Below, piece by piece: positions 1-9,442 of a stretch of 64,000 nucleotides of DNA; position 1 is the stretch's first letter, and the number at the start of each line of letters is the position of its first letter. Made by a program: the position numbers and the translations under genes. The stretch comes from Gammaproteobacteria bacterium (GTDB lineage: Bacteria > Pseudomonadota > Gammaproteobacteria > Coxiellales > Coxiellaceae): assembly GCA_013287505.1 (NCBI GenBank), contig JABDDR010000003.1:1-64000 (forward strand), in the 5' to 3' direction. The notes under the pieces are model-generated. The model saw only the letters and a program-made list of their open reading frames with translations. It did not search any database and was not told the DNA's origin.

Positions 1-1
1 C

Positions 2-613
2 GAAGCGTTTGGTCGTGAGATGGTAGAAGAACACGCGAAAGCCTGCATCAATGCAAACCTCATGATTTATGGCACCAACGCAGAAGTGATGCCAGGACAA
101 TGGGAATTTCAAATTGGTTATCGTGGATTACATATTGAATCAGCGGATCCCTTAACTGTCTGCGATCACTTGTGGGTTGCACGTTGGTTGCTTTATCGCA
201 TTGGCGAGGAATTCGATATTTCTGCAAAATTACATCCAAAGCCTGTCAAAGGCGATTGGAATGGCGCTGGAAAACATACCAACTTCTCCACCAAAGCAAC
301 ACGTGATCCAAAAACAGGCATGAGTGCCATTAACGATGCGATCGCTGCGTTAAAAGCCAATCACGAAGCGCACATTAAAGCCTATGGTCATGGCATCGAA
401 GAACGCTTAACAGGTCGCCATGAAACGGCATCGTATAAAGAATTTATTTCGGGCGTGGGTAATCGTGGCGCATCGATACGCATTCCGCTGAGCGTTGCGC
501 AACATGGCTGTGGTTATTTAGAGGATCGTCGTCCTTGTGCGAATGCGAATCCGTATGAAGTGGCAGCGATGATCGTTGAGACGATTTGTTGTGAGGCGAA
601 GGTGACGGCGTAA
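2..613 (+). CDS. glnII: Glutamine synthetase, eukaryotic-like GSII type, C-terminal part (truncated by window edge)
   Basis: Open frame from base 2; motifs GTNAEVMPGQWEFQIG, DHLWVARWLLYRIGEEF, KPVKGDWNGAGKHTNFSTKATRD, NRGASIRIP typical of GSII. Confidence 0.9.
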   Translation, partial: EAFGREMVEEHAKACINANLMIYGTNAEVMPGQWEFQIGYRGLHIESADPLTVCDHLWVARWLLYRIGEEFDISAKLHPKPVKGDWNGAGKHTNFSTKATRDPKTGMSAINDAIAALKANHEAHIKAYGHGIEERLTGRHETASYKEFISGVGNRGASIRIPLSVAQHGCGYLEDRRPCANANPYEVAAMIVETICCEAKVTA

Positions 614-696
614 TGCCTGCCAATCCGGAACAACCAACAGCAACAGCGCCAGCGCCAGCGCCACTGTGCTCGCAATCAGTCCGAGACGATAAAAAC

Positions 697-1125
697 TCAA
701 CCAATCATTTGTCTCGCCGCATCTGCTAAAAATTCCGATCGATTTTTTCCGCTGGCTTTTGCTGCGCGATCAATTTCTATAATTAATCCCGCATCCATTG
801 AGATATTGACCCGTTTTTGATGACCCATCGGCACAACAATTCGCACAAGCGCAGGAATCGCGGTTTTATAGTCAGGCATTTTTTCAATAGACTCTAACGT
901 CGTAGGCTCAGGCAATATTTCGCCCGCATCTAATAATCCTTCGATATGAAAAATAATACCCTCACGCGCATGTTCAAGCGCTTCATCAATTGTTTTTCCG
1001 CCAAAAATACAGCCAGGAAAATCATGGAAAATCACGCCATAATTTGCTTTTTTTTTGTTGGCACGATGCACCAATGCCACATAAGTTTGAAGCATTATTA
1101 TTTCTCCGCTTCTCATTTTTTCCAT
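697..1125 (-). CDS. hicB: HicB-family antitoxin (N-terminal HicB fold plus C-terminal ribbon-helix-helix-like segment); start may be internal Met at 1095
   Basis: YGVIFHDFPGCIFGGKTIDEALEHAREGIIFHIEGLLDAGEILPEPT plus RVNISMDAGLIIEIDRAAKASGKNRSEFLADAAR; overlaps hicA. Confidence 0.9.
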   Translation of the reverse strand: MEKMRSGEIIMLQTYVALVHRANKKKANYGVIFHDFPGCIFGGKTIDEALEHAREGIIFHIEGLLDAGEILPEPTTLESIEKMPDYKTAIPALVRIVVPMGHQKRVNISMDAGLIIEIDRAAKASGKNRSEFLADAARQMIG

Positions 1126-1307
1126 CCCGCTTGTTTGAAAATACTGTTCACAATAAATCCGGATAAATCTTTTGTGGGATGTTGAATCGTTACTAAGCCT
1201 TTTTTATTGGGATGTTTGAATTGATGATGACTGCCTCGCACTCGGCACAATTCCCATCCGTCCTTTTTAAGCATTTTAATCAATTGTTTACTGCGATACA
1301 TTTTCAT
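1113..1307 (-). CDS. hicA: HicA-family mRNA interferase toxin
   Basis: 64 aa, KMLKKDGWELCRVRGSHHQFKHPNKKGLVTIQHPTKDL is the HicA/YcfA signature; immediately upstream of hicB. Confidence 0.92.
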   Translation of the reverse strand: MKMYRSKQLIKMLKKDGWELCRVRGSHHQFKHPNKKGLVTIQHPTKDLSGFIVNSIFKQAGWKK

Positions 1308-1325
1308 TCAACTCATTCCAATAAT

Positions 1326-1347
1326 TATACACAAATTTTTGTGTATA
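1326..1347. promoter_or_regulatory. Perfect 10-bp inverted repeat TATACACAAA-TT-TTTGTGTATA upstream of hicA; candidate HicB operator
   Basis: Read directly in sequence; ends 19 bp upstream of the hicA start. Confidence 0.55.
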
Positions 1348-1480
1348 AACAAATTCATTGGATGGAGTCTATAAAGAAATTTGAAGTGCAGCAATACCGT
1401 GTTTCGCAAATAATTCATTATAGAAATCATCTATTTTTTGTTATAGTGCCAAATTATTTCAGTGATGTGAGGCGACCCTA

Positions 1481-2854
1481 ATGATTGGCAATAAAAAAAT
1501 CGGTTTATTCGTATTAGTTATGTTTATCGTCGGCTCGATCGATAGCTTACGTAACATGCCCTCAAACGCAATGTTCGGCGCCCCACTGATTTTCTTTTTT
1601 ATCGCCGCCGCCATTTCATTTTTATTTCCGATCGCTTTGCTTTCTGCAGAATTAACCTCATATCATCCCGAAAAAAATGGTATTTATTTGTGGATCAAAG
1701 AGGCGTTTGGTGATCGCGTTGCTTTTATGGGCATTTGGTTGCAGTGGATTAATACAGCAACGTGGTACCCCAGCATTTTGTCGTTTATTGCAGGGGGTAT
1801 TGCTTACGTTGTGGATCCCGCTTTAGCAACCAATAAAATATTTGCGGTGATTGTTATTCTTACGGTGTTTTGGAGTTTAACTTTACTGTCATTAAGAAAA
1901 TTTTCTTTATCTGCAAAATTTGCGACGTGCTGCACTGTAATGGGATTTGTACTCCCTTTTTGCGTCATGAGTGGTTTTGCATTTGCATGGATATATAAGG
2001 GAAATCCTATTCTTATTCATATTAATCTACACAACATTATTCCAAAATTTTCAAATATTGATGATTGGATATCACTCACCACGATTATTACTGCATTTTT
2101 AGGTATGGAATTGGCCACTGTTAATGTACAAAACATGAAAAATCCGCAAAGGAATTATCCGATTGGTGTGATGCTGGCATCGACGATTATTTTATTCACG
2201 ATGATTGCAGGGTCGCTCGCTATTGCATTTGTAACACCTCAAAAAGATATTGGCCTTACAACAGGTATTTTTCAAACGTTTGTCTATTATCTCGATGCAT
2301 TTCATCTGAACTGGCTCGTGATTATTATGTGCACATTGGTTATTTTTGCCAGTATCGGTGAGATGATTAATTGGATTATTTCACCTGCCAGAGGTTTACA
2401 ACAAGCGGCACAAAGCGGCAATTTACCTGCAATTTTAGGCAAAAATAATAAGCATGAGATGCCGGGCAATATTTTATTACTGCAAGCGATTTTAGTTTCG
2501 CTGGTTTGTTTAGCGTTTATGTTATTTCCCACTGAGAACGATATTTATTGGTTATTAACTGATTTGTCGACTGAAATGTATGTGATGATGTATGTATTAA
2601 TGTTTTTGGCGGCATTGCGTTTACACTACAAACACAAGCATATTCATAAGCCTTTTACAATTCCAGGTGGTGCGTTTTCCAAATGGATTTTATGTTTACT
2701 GGGATTATTAAGCTCTGGTGTCACGCTTGTTGTTGATTTTATTCCGCCGCCTGAACTTAACTTTGGTAGTCATTTGCATTACGCGCTGGTATTTGCGGCT
2801 GGATTAATTGTGTTGTGTTTGCCGGGGGTTGTTTTGATGCGGAAGCATGGTTAA
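1481..2854 (+). CDS. APC-superfamily amino acid permease
   Basis: 457 aa, about 12 hydrophobic segments; APC-like N-terminus (SIDSLRNMPSNAMFGAPLIFFF, ELTSYHPEKNGIYLWIKEAFG). Confidence 0.82.
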   Translation: MIGNKKIGLFVLVMFIVGSIDSLRNMPSNAMFGAPLIFFFIAAAISFLFPIALLSAELTSYHPEKNGIYLWIKEAFGDRVAFMGIWLQWINTATWYPSILSFIAGGIAYVVDPALATNKIFAVIVILTVFWSLTLLSLRKFSLSAKFATCCTVMGFVLPFCVMSGFAFAWIYKGNPILIHINLHNIIPKFSNIDDWISLTTIITAFLGMELATVNVQNMKNPQRNYPIGVMLASTIILFTMIAGSLAIAFVTPQKDIGLTTGIFQTFVYYLDAFHLNWLVIIMCTLVIFASIGEMINWIISPARGLQQAAQSGNLPAILGKNNKHEMPGNILLLQAILVSLVCLAFMLFPTENDIYWLLTDLSTEMYVMMYVLMFLAALRLHYKHKHIHKPFTIPGGAFSKWILCLLGLLSSGVTLVVDFIPPPELNFGSHLHYALVFAAGLIVLCLPGVVLMRKHG

Positions 2855-3067
2855 CGCGAGTGGCTTAAAGAGCGCGGGTGTCCACCCACGCCCCATATTT
2901 ATTTGGCTTACCAATGCAACTATAGTACATATAAAAAATTTAATTAAAACAAAGCACGATACTGAAATGAGGCGCGCCTGACACGGTTTTCCGCATAATT
3001 TTTGGTGTTGTGACTTAATTTTTATCAAGGAAGCAAAGGATTTTATACTCGGGTTTTTCAGATATTT

Positions 3068-3952
3068 TTACAGTGCAACCAATCGTTTGGGCACGATTCT
3101 TCCGTTTTCAGCCACGATGCCGACACCGAAAAATTCGCCGGTGGGATCTACGAAACGCATCCAACCTTCGCTGGGTGCATCGGGTAATAACACAGATTGC
3201 CCTTTTTTTAAGGCATTTGTGTGTGGTAGTGAAACAGTAACTGCAGGCCAATGTGTTACAGCAGAATCCATGGGTAATAAAATATGATTAACAGAAAAAG
3301 TATTGTCGCTCATCAATGATTCGAGTTTTTCAATCGTCATCATTTGTTTTTCTTGATAAGGACCGACAGATAATCGGCGCAGTGCGGTGACATGTGCGCC
3401 ACATTGCAAGTGTTCGCCAACATCATCCACAATCGTGCGCACATAGGTGCCTTTGCTGCAATGTACTGAAAATGTCACGTGATTATTATCGAGTGATATG
3501 ACGGTTAAATCATAAATGGTGATTGCGCGACTCGGTCGTTCAATTGTAATTCCTGCGCGTGCATATTCGTATAATGGTTTTCCGTTGTGTTTTAACGCGG
3601 AAAACATTGAGGGAATTTGTTGGATGTTGCCGCGGAAATGATGAAATGCGGTATCGATATCTTCGAAGGAAAAATTCGGCACAAAGCGTGTTGAAATAAT
3701 AGCGCCTTCGGCATCCGATGTTGCAGTGCGTACACCCAATTGCATTGTCACCAAATACGTTTTATCTGAATCCAATAAATACTGACAAAATTTAGTGGCG
3801 TCACCAAAACAAATGGGGAGCATGCCGGTGGCGAGTGGATCGAGACTGCCGGTGTGACCTGCTTTTTTGGCACGAAAAAGACGTTTTACTTTTTGCAAAG
3901 CAGCATTGGAAGAAATTCCGATGGGTTTATCTAAGAGAAAAATGCCGTTCAT
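3068..3952 (-). CDS. truB: tRNA pseudouridine(55) synthase TruB
   Basis: GIFLLDKPIGISSNAALQKVKRLFRAKKAGHTGSLDPLATGMLPICFGDATK; adjacent rbfA. Confidence 0.97.
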   Translation of the reverse strand: MNGIFLLDKPIGISSNAALQKVKRLFRAKKAGHTGSLDPLATGMLPICFGDATKFCQYLLDSDKTYLVTMQLGVRTATSDAEGAIISTRFVPNFSFEDIDTAFHHFRGNIQQIPSMFSALKHNGKPLYEYARAGITIERPSRAITIYDLTVISLDNNHVTFSVHCSKGTYVRTIVDDVGEHLQCGAHVTALRRLSVGPYQEKQMMTIEKLESLMSDNTFSVNHILLPMDSAVTHWPAVTVSLPHTNALKKGQSVLLPDAPSEGWMRFVDPTGEFFGVGIVAENGRIVPKRLVAL

Positions 3953-4299
3953 GGAGAAACTTCGTTAATCAATCGCGTTACGTTTTCCGCATTTATCAGT
4001 GATGCGTCATACAAAAAATGCAGTTGTGGCGTGTGACGTAATTCTGTCATGCGCGATAAATTTAATCGGAAGAAACCGGATGCTTTTTGGAAGGCTTGTT
4101 GCGCAGATTTCACATTGTCATTGCCTGTGTCGAGCAACGAAAAAAACACGGTGGCGCGTTTTCCATCAGGTGATAGATCAACCCCAGTAATGGTAGCGGA
4201 TTGTAAACGCGGATCATTGACTTCACGTTGCAATAATTGCGCGATGATGGATTGAATGAGTTCTTCCATGCGGTGGATTCGCTTAGATTTTTCGGACAA
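3949..4299 (-). CDS. rbfA: Ribosome-binding factor A
   Basis: 116 aa RbfA fold motifs; truB/infB neighbourhood. Confidence 0.95.
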   Translation of the reverse strand: MSEKSKRIHRMEELIQSIIAQLLQREVNDPRLQSATITGVDLSPDGKRATVFFSLLDTGNDNVKSAQQAFQKASGFFRLNLSRMTELRHTPQLHFLYDASLINAENVTRLINEVSP

Positions 4300-4314
4300 T
4301 GTTTACACCTCTTC

Positions 4315-4340
4315 GTAGAGACGCCGATTTATCGCGTCTC
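4315..4340 (+). repeat. REP-like palindrome GTAGAGACGCCGATTTATCGCGTCTC
   Basis: Direct match to family consensus. Confidence 0.95.
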
Positions 4341-4385
4341 AAATCTATAAAAATTTTCAATGTTAAAATCAAACGCACTTCAAAT

Positions 4386-4465
4386 GAGACGCGATAAATC
4401 GGCGTCTCTACCGAGACACGATGAATCGGCGTCTCTACTGAGACGCGATGAATCGACGTCTCTAC
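4386..4465 (-). repeat. Three near-tandem REP-like palindromes (4386-4411, 4413-4438, 4440-4465)
   Basis: gagacgcgataaatcggcgtctctac / gagacacgatgaatcggcgtctctac / gagacgcgatgaatcgacgtctctac, 1-bp spacing. Confidence 0.97.
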
Positions 4466-6954
4466 AACGTCCGTTCAACCTGGATACGTTCGTAACACTC
4501 AATCTGATCGCCATTTTTAATATCATTGTAATTTTTTACGCCGATACCACATTCCATGCCATTGCGCACTTCACCTGCATCGTCTTTAAAGCGACGCAGT
4601 GATTCTAATGCGCCTTCAAAAATCACCACATGATTACGCAAGACACGCACAGGGAGATTACGTTTTACAATACCTTCAGTCACCATACATCCTGCAATCG
4701 ATCCAAATTTCGATGAGCGGAATACTTCGCGAACAACCGCAAGACCCATAATTTTTTCTTCGAATTTGGGTTTCAATAAACCAGTCATCGCCGATTTAAT
4801 TTCATCCATTAAGTCGTAAATAATGCTGTAATAACGTAAATCAACTGATTCTTTTTCAACGAGTGCACGCGCACCGGCATCGGCACGCACATTAAATCCA
4901 AGTACGACTGCATTAGATGCCATCGCCAAATTAATATCGGATTCTGTGATACCACCGACTGCACCAGCAATCACATTCACTTTTACTTCTGCTGTCGATA
5001 ATTTATGTAACGAATCCATAATGGCTTCGAGTGATCCTTGCACGTCTGCTTTTAATACGACATTTAAAATAGATTGTTTGTCTTCGCCAACGTTCGTAAA
5101 TAAATTTTCTAAACGCATCGCATGTTGTTTTGCCAATCGCACATCACGATATTTACCATGACGGAAATTCGCAATTTCACGGGCTTTTCGTTCATCAGGC
5201 ACAACAATGGCTTCATCACCTGCTGCAGGTGTTGCAGATAATCCCAGTACTTCAACGGGAATAGAAGGACCTGCGCTTTCTGTTTGCAATCCATTATCAC
5301 CAATCATGGCACGTATGCGACCAAATTCACGGCCCGCCAATAAAACATCGCCTTTCTTCAATTGACCGCTCGTTACTAGAATAGTAGCAACGGGACCACG
5401 ACCTTTATCTAAACGGGATTCTAATACAACACCATGTGCCATACCGGTATTCGGTGCTTTTAAATCCAATACTTCTGCTTGCAATAAAATACCTTCGAGC
5501 AATGCATCAACGCCATCACCTGTTTTTGCAGAGATGTAATGGAACATCACGTTACCGCCCCACTCTTCTGAAATAATTTCGTGACGAGATAATTCTGTTT
5601 TGATGCGATCTAAATCGATGTCATGTTTATCCATTTTATTAATCGCAACCACCACCGGCACTTTCGCAGCACGCGCATGTAAAATGGCTTCAACCGTTTG
5701 CGGTTTCACGCCATCATCGGCAGCAACAACCAACACAACAATGTCAGTGCATTGTGCGCCACGTGCACGCATCGCGGTAAATGCTTCGTGACCCGGTGTA
5801 TCTAAAAAAGTAATCGTGCCACGCGCAGTGTCAACGTGATAAGCACCGATGTGTTGTGTAATACCACCCGCTTCACCCGCAGTGACTTTCGTGCGGCGAA
5901 TATAGTCTAAAAGTGATGTTTTACCATGATCGACGTGACCCATGATGGTGACCACAGGGGGACGTGACACCGATTCGCGATCAGAAGTGACTTTATAATC
6001 TAGCAATCCTTCTTCGATCGCATTATCCATCACAGGCACAGCATGGTGACCCATTTCTTCAACCACTAAAATAGCGGTGTCTTGATCAATCACTTGATTA
6101 ATCGTAACCAGTGCGCCCATTTTCATCATGGCTTTAATGACTTCAGCGGCTTTTACTTTTATTTTTTGCGCCAATTCAGCGACCGTAATCGATTCAGGAA
6201 TGGTCACGTCATGTATTTCTTTCTCAACGGGTTTTTCAAAACCATGTTCAATAGTGGGTTTTACCACTTCTTTCGCTCTAAATTTTTTACGACGTCGATG
6301 ACCGTAACTAAAATCATCTTCTTCATCATCACTGGTTGTGACAATCAGCGGATCAAAACGACGTGAACGCACCTCACCTGCACGCTGCTTTATGGCTTTT
6401 TTACGTGCAATTTCTTTTTCATCATCATCTTCTGAAAATGATTTTGTTTTTTTAGATTTTTTGGCGCCCACCACTTCTTTTTCTTTCACGGGTGGTTGCG
6501 TAGATTTTTTTTCAGGTAATTTTGGTGCAGGCTTTGTCGCGACTACTGCTACAACATCCGCTGTTTTTTCAGGCGTGACTGCAGACGTTTTTTGTTGCGC
6601 GCTAGCTGCCACTGGCGCTGGCGTTTGTGAAACAGCAGCAGGAATTTTCACCGTGCGTTTTGTGCGTACTTCAACGTTTACGCTTTTTTTACCTTGCATC
6701 ACGACGCTATTTTGACGACTGCCGCGCGGTTGTAATGTCATTTTTGGACGCGATGCTGTAGTTGTTGCTACAGGTTGTTGTGTTTCAGTGGTACGACGAT
6801 TTTTTAAATAGAGTAACAATTTTCTTTTTTCGTCATCAGAAATCGTTTGGTCATCGCTCGTCACGACAACACCCGCATCTCTAAGTTGCTCTTTTAGATG
6901 TTCGGGAGTTGCGCGTACCAACTGCGCTAATTGTTTGATTGTGACGTTTGCCAT
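4462..6954 (-). CDS. infB: Translation initiation factor IF-2
   Basis: [42 protein letters not shown]-terminal [22 protein letters not shown]. Confidence 0.98.
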   Translation of the reverse strand: MANVTIKQLAQLVRATPEHLKEQLRDAGVVVTSDDQTISDDEKRKLLLYLKNRRTTETQQPVATTTASRPKMTLQPRGSRQNSVVMQGKKSVNVEVRTKRTVKIPAAVSQTPAPVAASAQQKTSAVTPEKTADVVAVVATKPAPKLPEKKSTQPPVKEKEVVGAKKSKKTKSFSEDDDEKEIARKKAIKQRAGEVRSRRFDPLIVTTSDDEEDDFSYGHRRRKKFRAKEVVKPTIEHGFEKPVEKEIHDVTIPESITVAELAQKIKVKAAEVIKAMMKMGALVTINQVIDQDTAILVVEEMGHHAVPVMDNAIEEGLLDYKVTSDRESVSRPPVVTIMGHVDHGKTSLLDYIRRTKVTAGEAGGITQHIGAYHVDTARGTITFLDTPGHEAFTAMRARGAQCTDIVVLVVAADDGVKPQTVEAILHARAAKVPVVVAINKMDKHDIDLDRIKTELSRHEIISEEWGGNVMFHYISAKTGDGVDALLEGILLQAEVLDLKAPNTGMAHGVVLESRLDKGRGPVATILVTSGQLKKGDVLLAGREFGRIRAMIGDNGLQTESAGPSIPVEVLGLSATPAAGDEAIVVPDERKAREIANFRHGKYRDVRLAKQHAMRLENLFTNVGEDKQSILNVVLKADVQGSLEAIMDSLHKLSTAEVKVNVIAGAVGGITESDINLAMASNAVVLGFNVRADAGARALVEKESVDLRYYSIIYDLMDEIKSAMTGLLKPKFEEKIMGLAVVREVFRSSKFGSIAGCMVTEGIVKRNLPVRVLRNHVVIFEGALESLRRFKDDAGEVRNGMECGIGVKNYNDIKNGDQIECYERIQVERTL

Positions 6955-7104
6955 GTTGAACCTTTAATAGATTGTAATTTTTAAATAGCTTTTACTTAAA
7001 TTCAATATTGTTCTTTGCAAGACGCGCGCCCTACCGGGACGCGCTTCTGTAAATCTTCGCATGAAGACGGTGAATCGACGTCTCTGCAAAATCTTCGCGC
7101 AGAT

Positions 7105-7130
7105 GAGACGCGATGAATCGGCGTCTCTAC
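7105..7130 (-). repeat. REP-like palindrome (degenerate second copy near 7063-7085)
   Basis: gagacgcgatgaatcggcgtctctac. Confidence 0.93.
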
Positions 7131-7151
7131 GAATAGCGCGAGATTTAATCA

Positions 7152-8645
7152 TCACTCAAACCAATGCGCTCTCGCATTCATAATTAATTTACCTGCAAGC
7201 GCTTCATCGAGGTGCAATAAATCATGCAGCTCATCGACGGATAATTCTGCTAAATCATCGCGCGTAACAACACCATGACTTGCTAATTGCATTGCCATTT
7301 CTTTTGTCACACCTTCAACTGCTATTAAATCATCAGCAGGTGACGCTGAACCAGAACCACCCAACAATTCTTGTGTCAATAACATGTCGCTGGCACGATG
7401 TTGCAATTCTTCTGCGATCGCATCATCAAAACCTTTAATCGATTTTAATTCATCAATGGGAACATAAGCGATTTCTTCAACAGAGGTAAAACCTTCTGCG
7501 ACTAATACGTCTGCGACGGTTTCATCAATTTCTAATTTAGACACAAACAATTCTTTTAATTTACCGGATTCTGTAGCGAATTTTGCACTCGCATCTTGTT
7601 CGGTCATGATATTCAATGTCCAACCGGTTAATTCACTGGCCAAACGCACATTTTGACCGCCGCGACCAATCGCTTGTGATAATTGCTCTTCTAACACGAC
7701 AATATCCATTGAATGTGAATCTTCATCCACCACAATCGAGGACACTTCCGCAGGCGCCATGGCATTAATCACGAGTTGCGCTGCATTGTCATCCCATAAA
7801 ATAATATCAATACGTTCACCATTTAATTCATTCGAAACCGCTTGTACGCGCGCGCCACGCATACCGACGCAAGCACCGATGGGATCAATACGACCATCGT
7901 TTGTTTTCACCGCAATTTTTGAACGTGAACCCGGATCACGTGCCGCACCCATAATGGTAATCACTTCTTCACCAATTTCAGGCACTTCAATTTTAAATAA
8001 TTCAATTAAAAACTCAGGCGTGATTCGACTTAACGATAATTGCGGCCCGCGTTTTTCTTTGCGCACTTCTTTTAAAAATACACGAATGCGATCACTCACG
8101 CGAAACGCTTCTCTGGGAATCATATCTTCGCGTAACAATAAACCTTCTGCGTTATCACCCATATCTAAAATAAGATGATCTCGCGTTACACGTTTAACGG
8201 TAGCAATCATCAATGTGCCGACTTTTGATTGATATTGCGAAATAATTTTATCACGCTCCGCTTCACGCACTTTTTGCACCAATACTTGTTTGGCTTGCTG
8301 CGAATCGATACGGCCGAATTCTGGATTTTCGATAGGCTCTTCAATAAAATCACCGATGGATAAATCAGGATCAATGGCTTGTGCTTGCGATAAAGCGATC
8401 GCTTGCTCTGGAAATTCGCGTAATGGCATTTCATCATCCGCAATCACTTCCCAGCGACGAAAGGTATCGTAATCACCTGTTTTACGGTCAATCGCAACGC
8501 GAATCAATGCGCTGTCTTTGTATCGTCTTGCAGCAGTTGCCGCTAATGCAGCTTCAATTGCCTCGAAAATAACGTCGCTCTCAACGCCGCGCTCATCTGC
8601 AATGGATTGGATAAACAACAACATTTCTTTATTCATGATGATCAC
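7152..8645 (-). CDS. nusA: Transcription termination/antitermination protein NusA
   Basis: S1/KH motifs: DPGSRSKIAVKTNDGRIDPIGACVGMRGARVQAVSNELNGERIDIILW. Confidence 0.97.
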   Translation of the reverse strand: MIIMNKEMLLFIQSIADERGVESDVIFEAIEAALAATAARRYKDSALIRVAIDRKTGDYDTFRRWEVIADDEMPLREFPEQAIALSQAQAIDPDLSIGDFIEEPIENPEFGRIDSQQAKQVLVQKVREAERDKIISQYQSKVGTLMIATVKRVTRDHLILDMGDNAEGLLLREDMIPREAFRVSDRIRVFLKEVRKEKRGPQLSLSRITPEFLIELFKIEVPEIGEEVITIMGAARDPGSRSKIAVKTNDGRIDPIGACVGMRGARVQAVSNELNGERIDIILWDDNAAQLVINAMAPAEVSSIVVDEDSHSMDIVVLEEQLSQAIGRGGQNVRLASELTGWTLNIMTEQDASAKFATESGKLKELFVSKLEIDETVADVLVAEGFTSVEEIAYVPIDELKSIKGFDDAIAEELQHRASDMLLTQELLGGSGSASPADDLIAVEGVTKEMAMQLASHGVVTRDDLAELSVDELHDLLHLDEALAGKLIMNARAHWFE

Positions 8646-8660
8646 CTTAATTATAACGGC

Positions 8661-9116
8661 TTACTGTTTTAAATTTGCTTTTTGAATCTCGCCCAACGTT
8701 AAACTCATTATTTCATTTTCAACCATTAAAAAAATCTTATCGCCAACCACTTTTTCAATACGTGCTACAAAGACGCGATAAATCGCGTCTCTACGAGAAA
8801 TCGCGACACGCAATTTTATTTTTACATTACGACCAACATATTTTTCAAAATGTGGTAACGTCGATAACACTCGATCCAAACCCGGCGAAGAAACTTCAAG
8901 CTGATACCGACTTTTAATAGGATCTTCCACATTTAAAATCGCACCAATTTCTCTGCTTGCCCGCGAACAATCTTCTATTGTGACGCCTTCACCATTTTCA
9001 CGATCAATATAAATACGCAACAACGCCTGGTTGTTATGTTGATGTAGGTCACATGCCCACAGTGCCAAACCCATCGTCTGGAGCGTTGGCTCAATTAAAT
9101 CGTGAATGCGTCGCAT
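8661..9116 (-). CDS. rimP: Ribosome maturation factor RimP
   Basis: RIYIDRENGEGVTIEDCSRASREIGAILNVEDPI..YQLEVSSPGLDRVL; upstream of nusA. Confidence 0.95.
   Translation of the reverse strand: MRRIHDLIEPTLQTMGLALWACDLHQHNNQALLRIYIDRENGEGVTIEDCSRASREIGAILNVEDPIKSRYQLEVSSPGLDRVLSTLPHFEKYVGRNVKIKLRVAISRRDAIYRVFVARIEKVVGDKIFLMVENEIMSLTLGEIQKANLKQ
8771..8794 (-). repeat. REP-like palindrome inside rimP coding sequence
   Basis: agacgcgataaatcgcgtctctac, in frame, encodes RRDAIYRVF. Confidence 0.93.
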
Positions 9117-9133
9117 CCGCTTACCTTAACCCG

Positions 9134-9157
9134 TAAAAAAGGGGCACAAGGCCCCTT
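9134..9157 (-). terminator. Rho-independent terminator downstream of tRNA-fMet
   Basis: On the minus strand: AAGGGGC-CTTGT-GCCCCTTTTTT hairpin with T-tract. Confidence 0.75.
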
Positions 9158-9163
9158 CGCAAT

Positions 9164-9189
9164 GAGACGCGATGAATCGACGTCTCTAC
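9164..9189 (-). repeat. REP-like palindrome between tRNA-fMet and its terminator
   Basis: gagacgcgatgaatcgacgtctctac. Confidence 0.95.
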
Positions 9190-9191
9190 AT

Positions 9192-9268
<77 letters not shown>

Positions 9269-9334
9269 ATAAACAAGTCGACATGTTAAAGTGAAAAAAC
9301 GATAAATACAAGTGTTATTTACATATTTTATAAT

Positions 9335-9366
9335 CATTTCAGAGGGTTGTATAACCCCCTGAAATG
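9335..9366. repeat. Hairpin-forming inverted repeat CATTTCAGAGGGTT-GTAT-AACCCCCTGAAATG between fMet tRNA and membrane-protein gene
   Basis: 13/14 arm match read directly. Confidence 0.75.
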
Positions 9367-9442
9367 ACAAACAATGCCATATTTTCAATAATAGTCTATA
9401 ATGTACATTGTCTCTTTCTGGTCGATGTTATAAGGAGGGGTT

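Noticed and set aside
518-700. Minus-strand 60-aa ORF with a hydrophobic N-terminus overlapping the GSII 3' end
   Set aside because: The hydrophobic segment comes from a GCCAGC/CAGCGC low-complexity stretch and the rest is antisense to GSII; no RBS or homology support.
4386-4465. Possible CRISPR-like array (three regular repeats)
   Set aside because: Spacing is 1 bp with no spacers; units are REP palindromes found dispersed elsewhere; no cas genes.
4360-4602. Plus-strand [38 protein letters not shown]
   Set aside because: Repetitive peptide is simply the translation of the triple REP array and then antisense infB.
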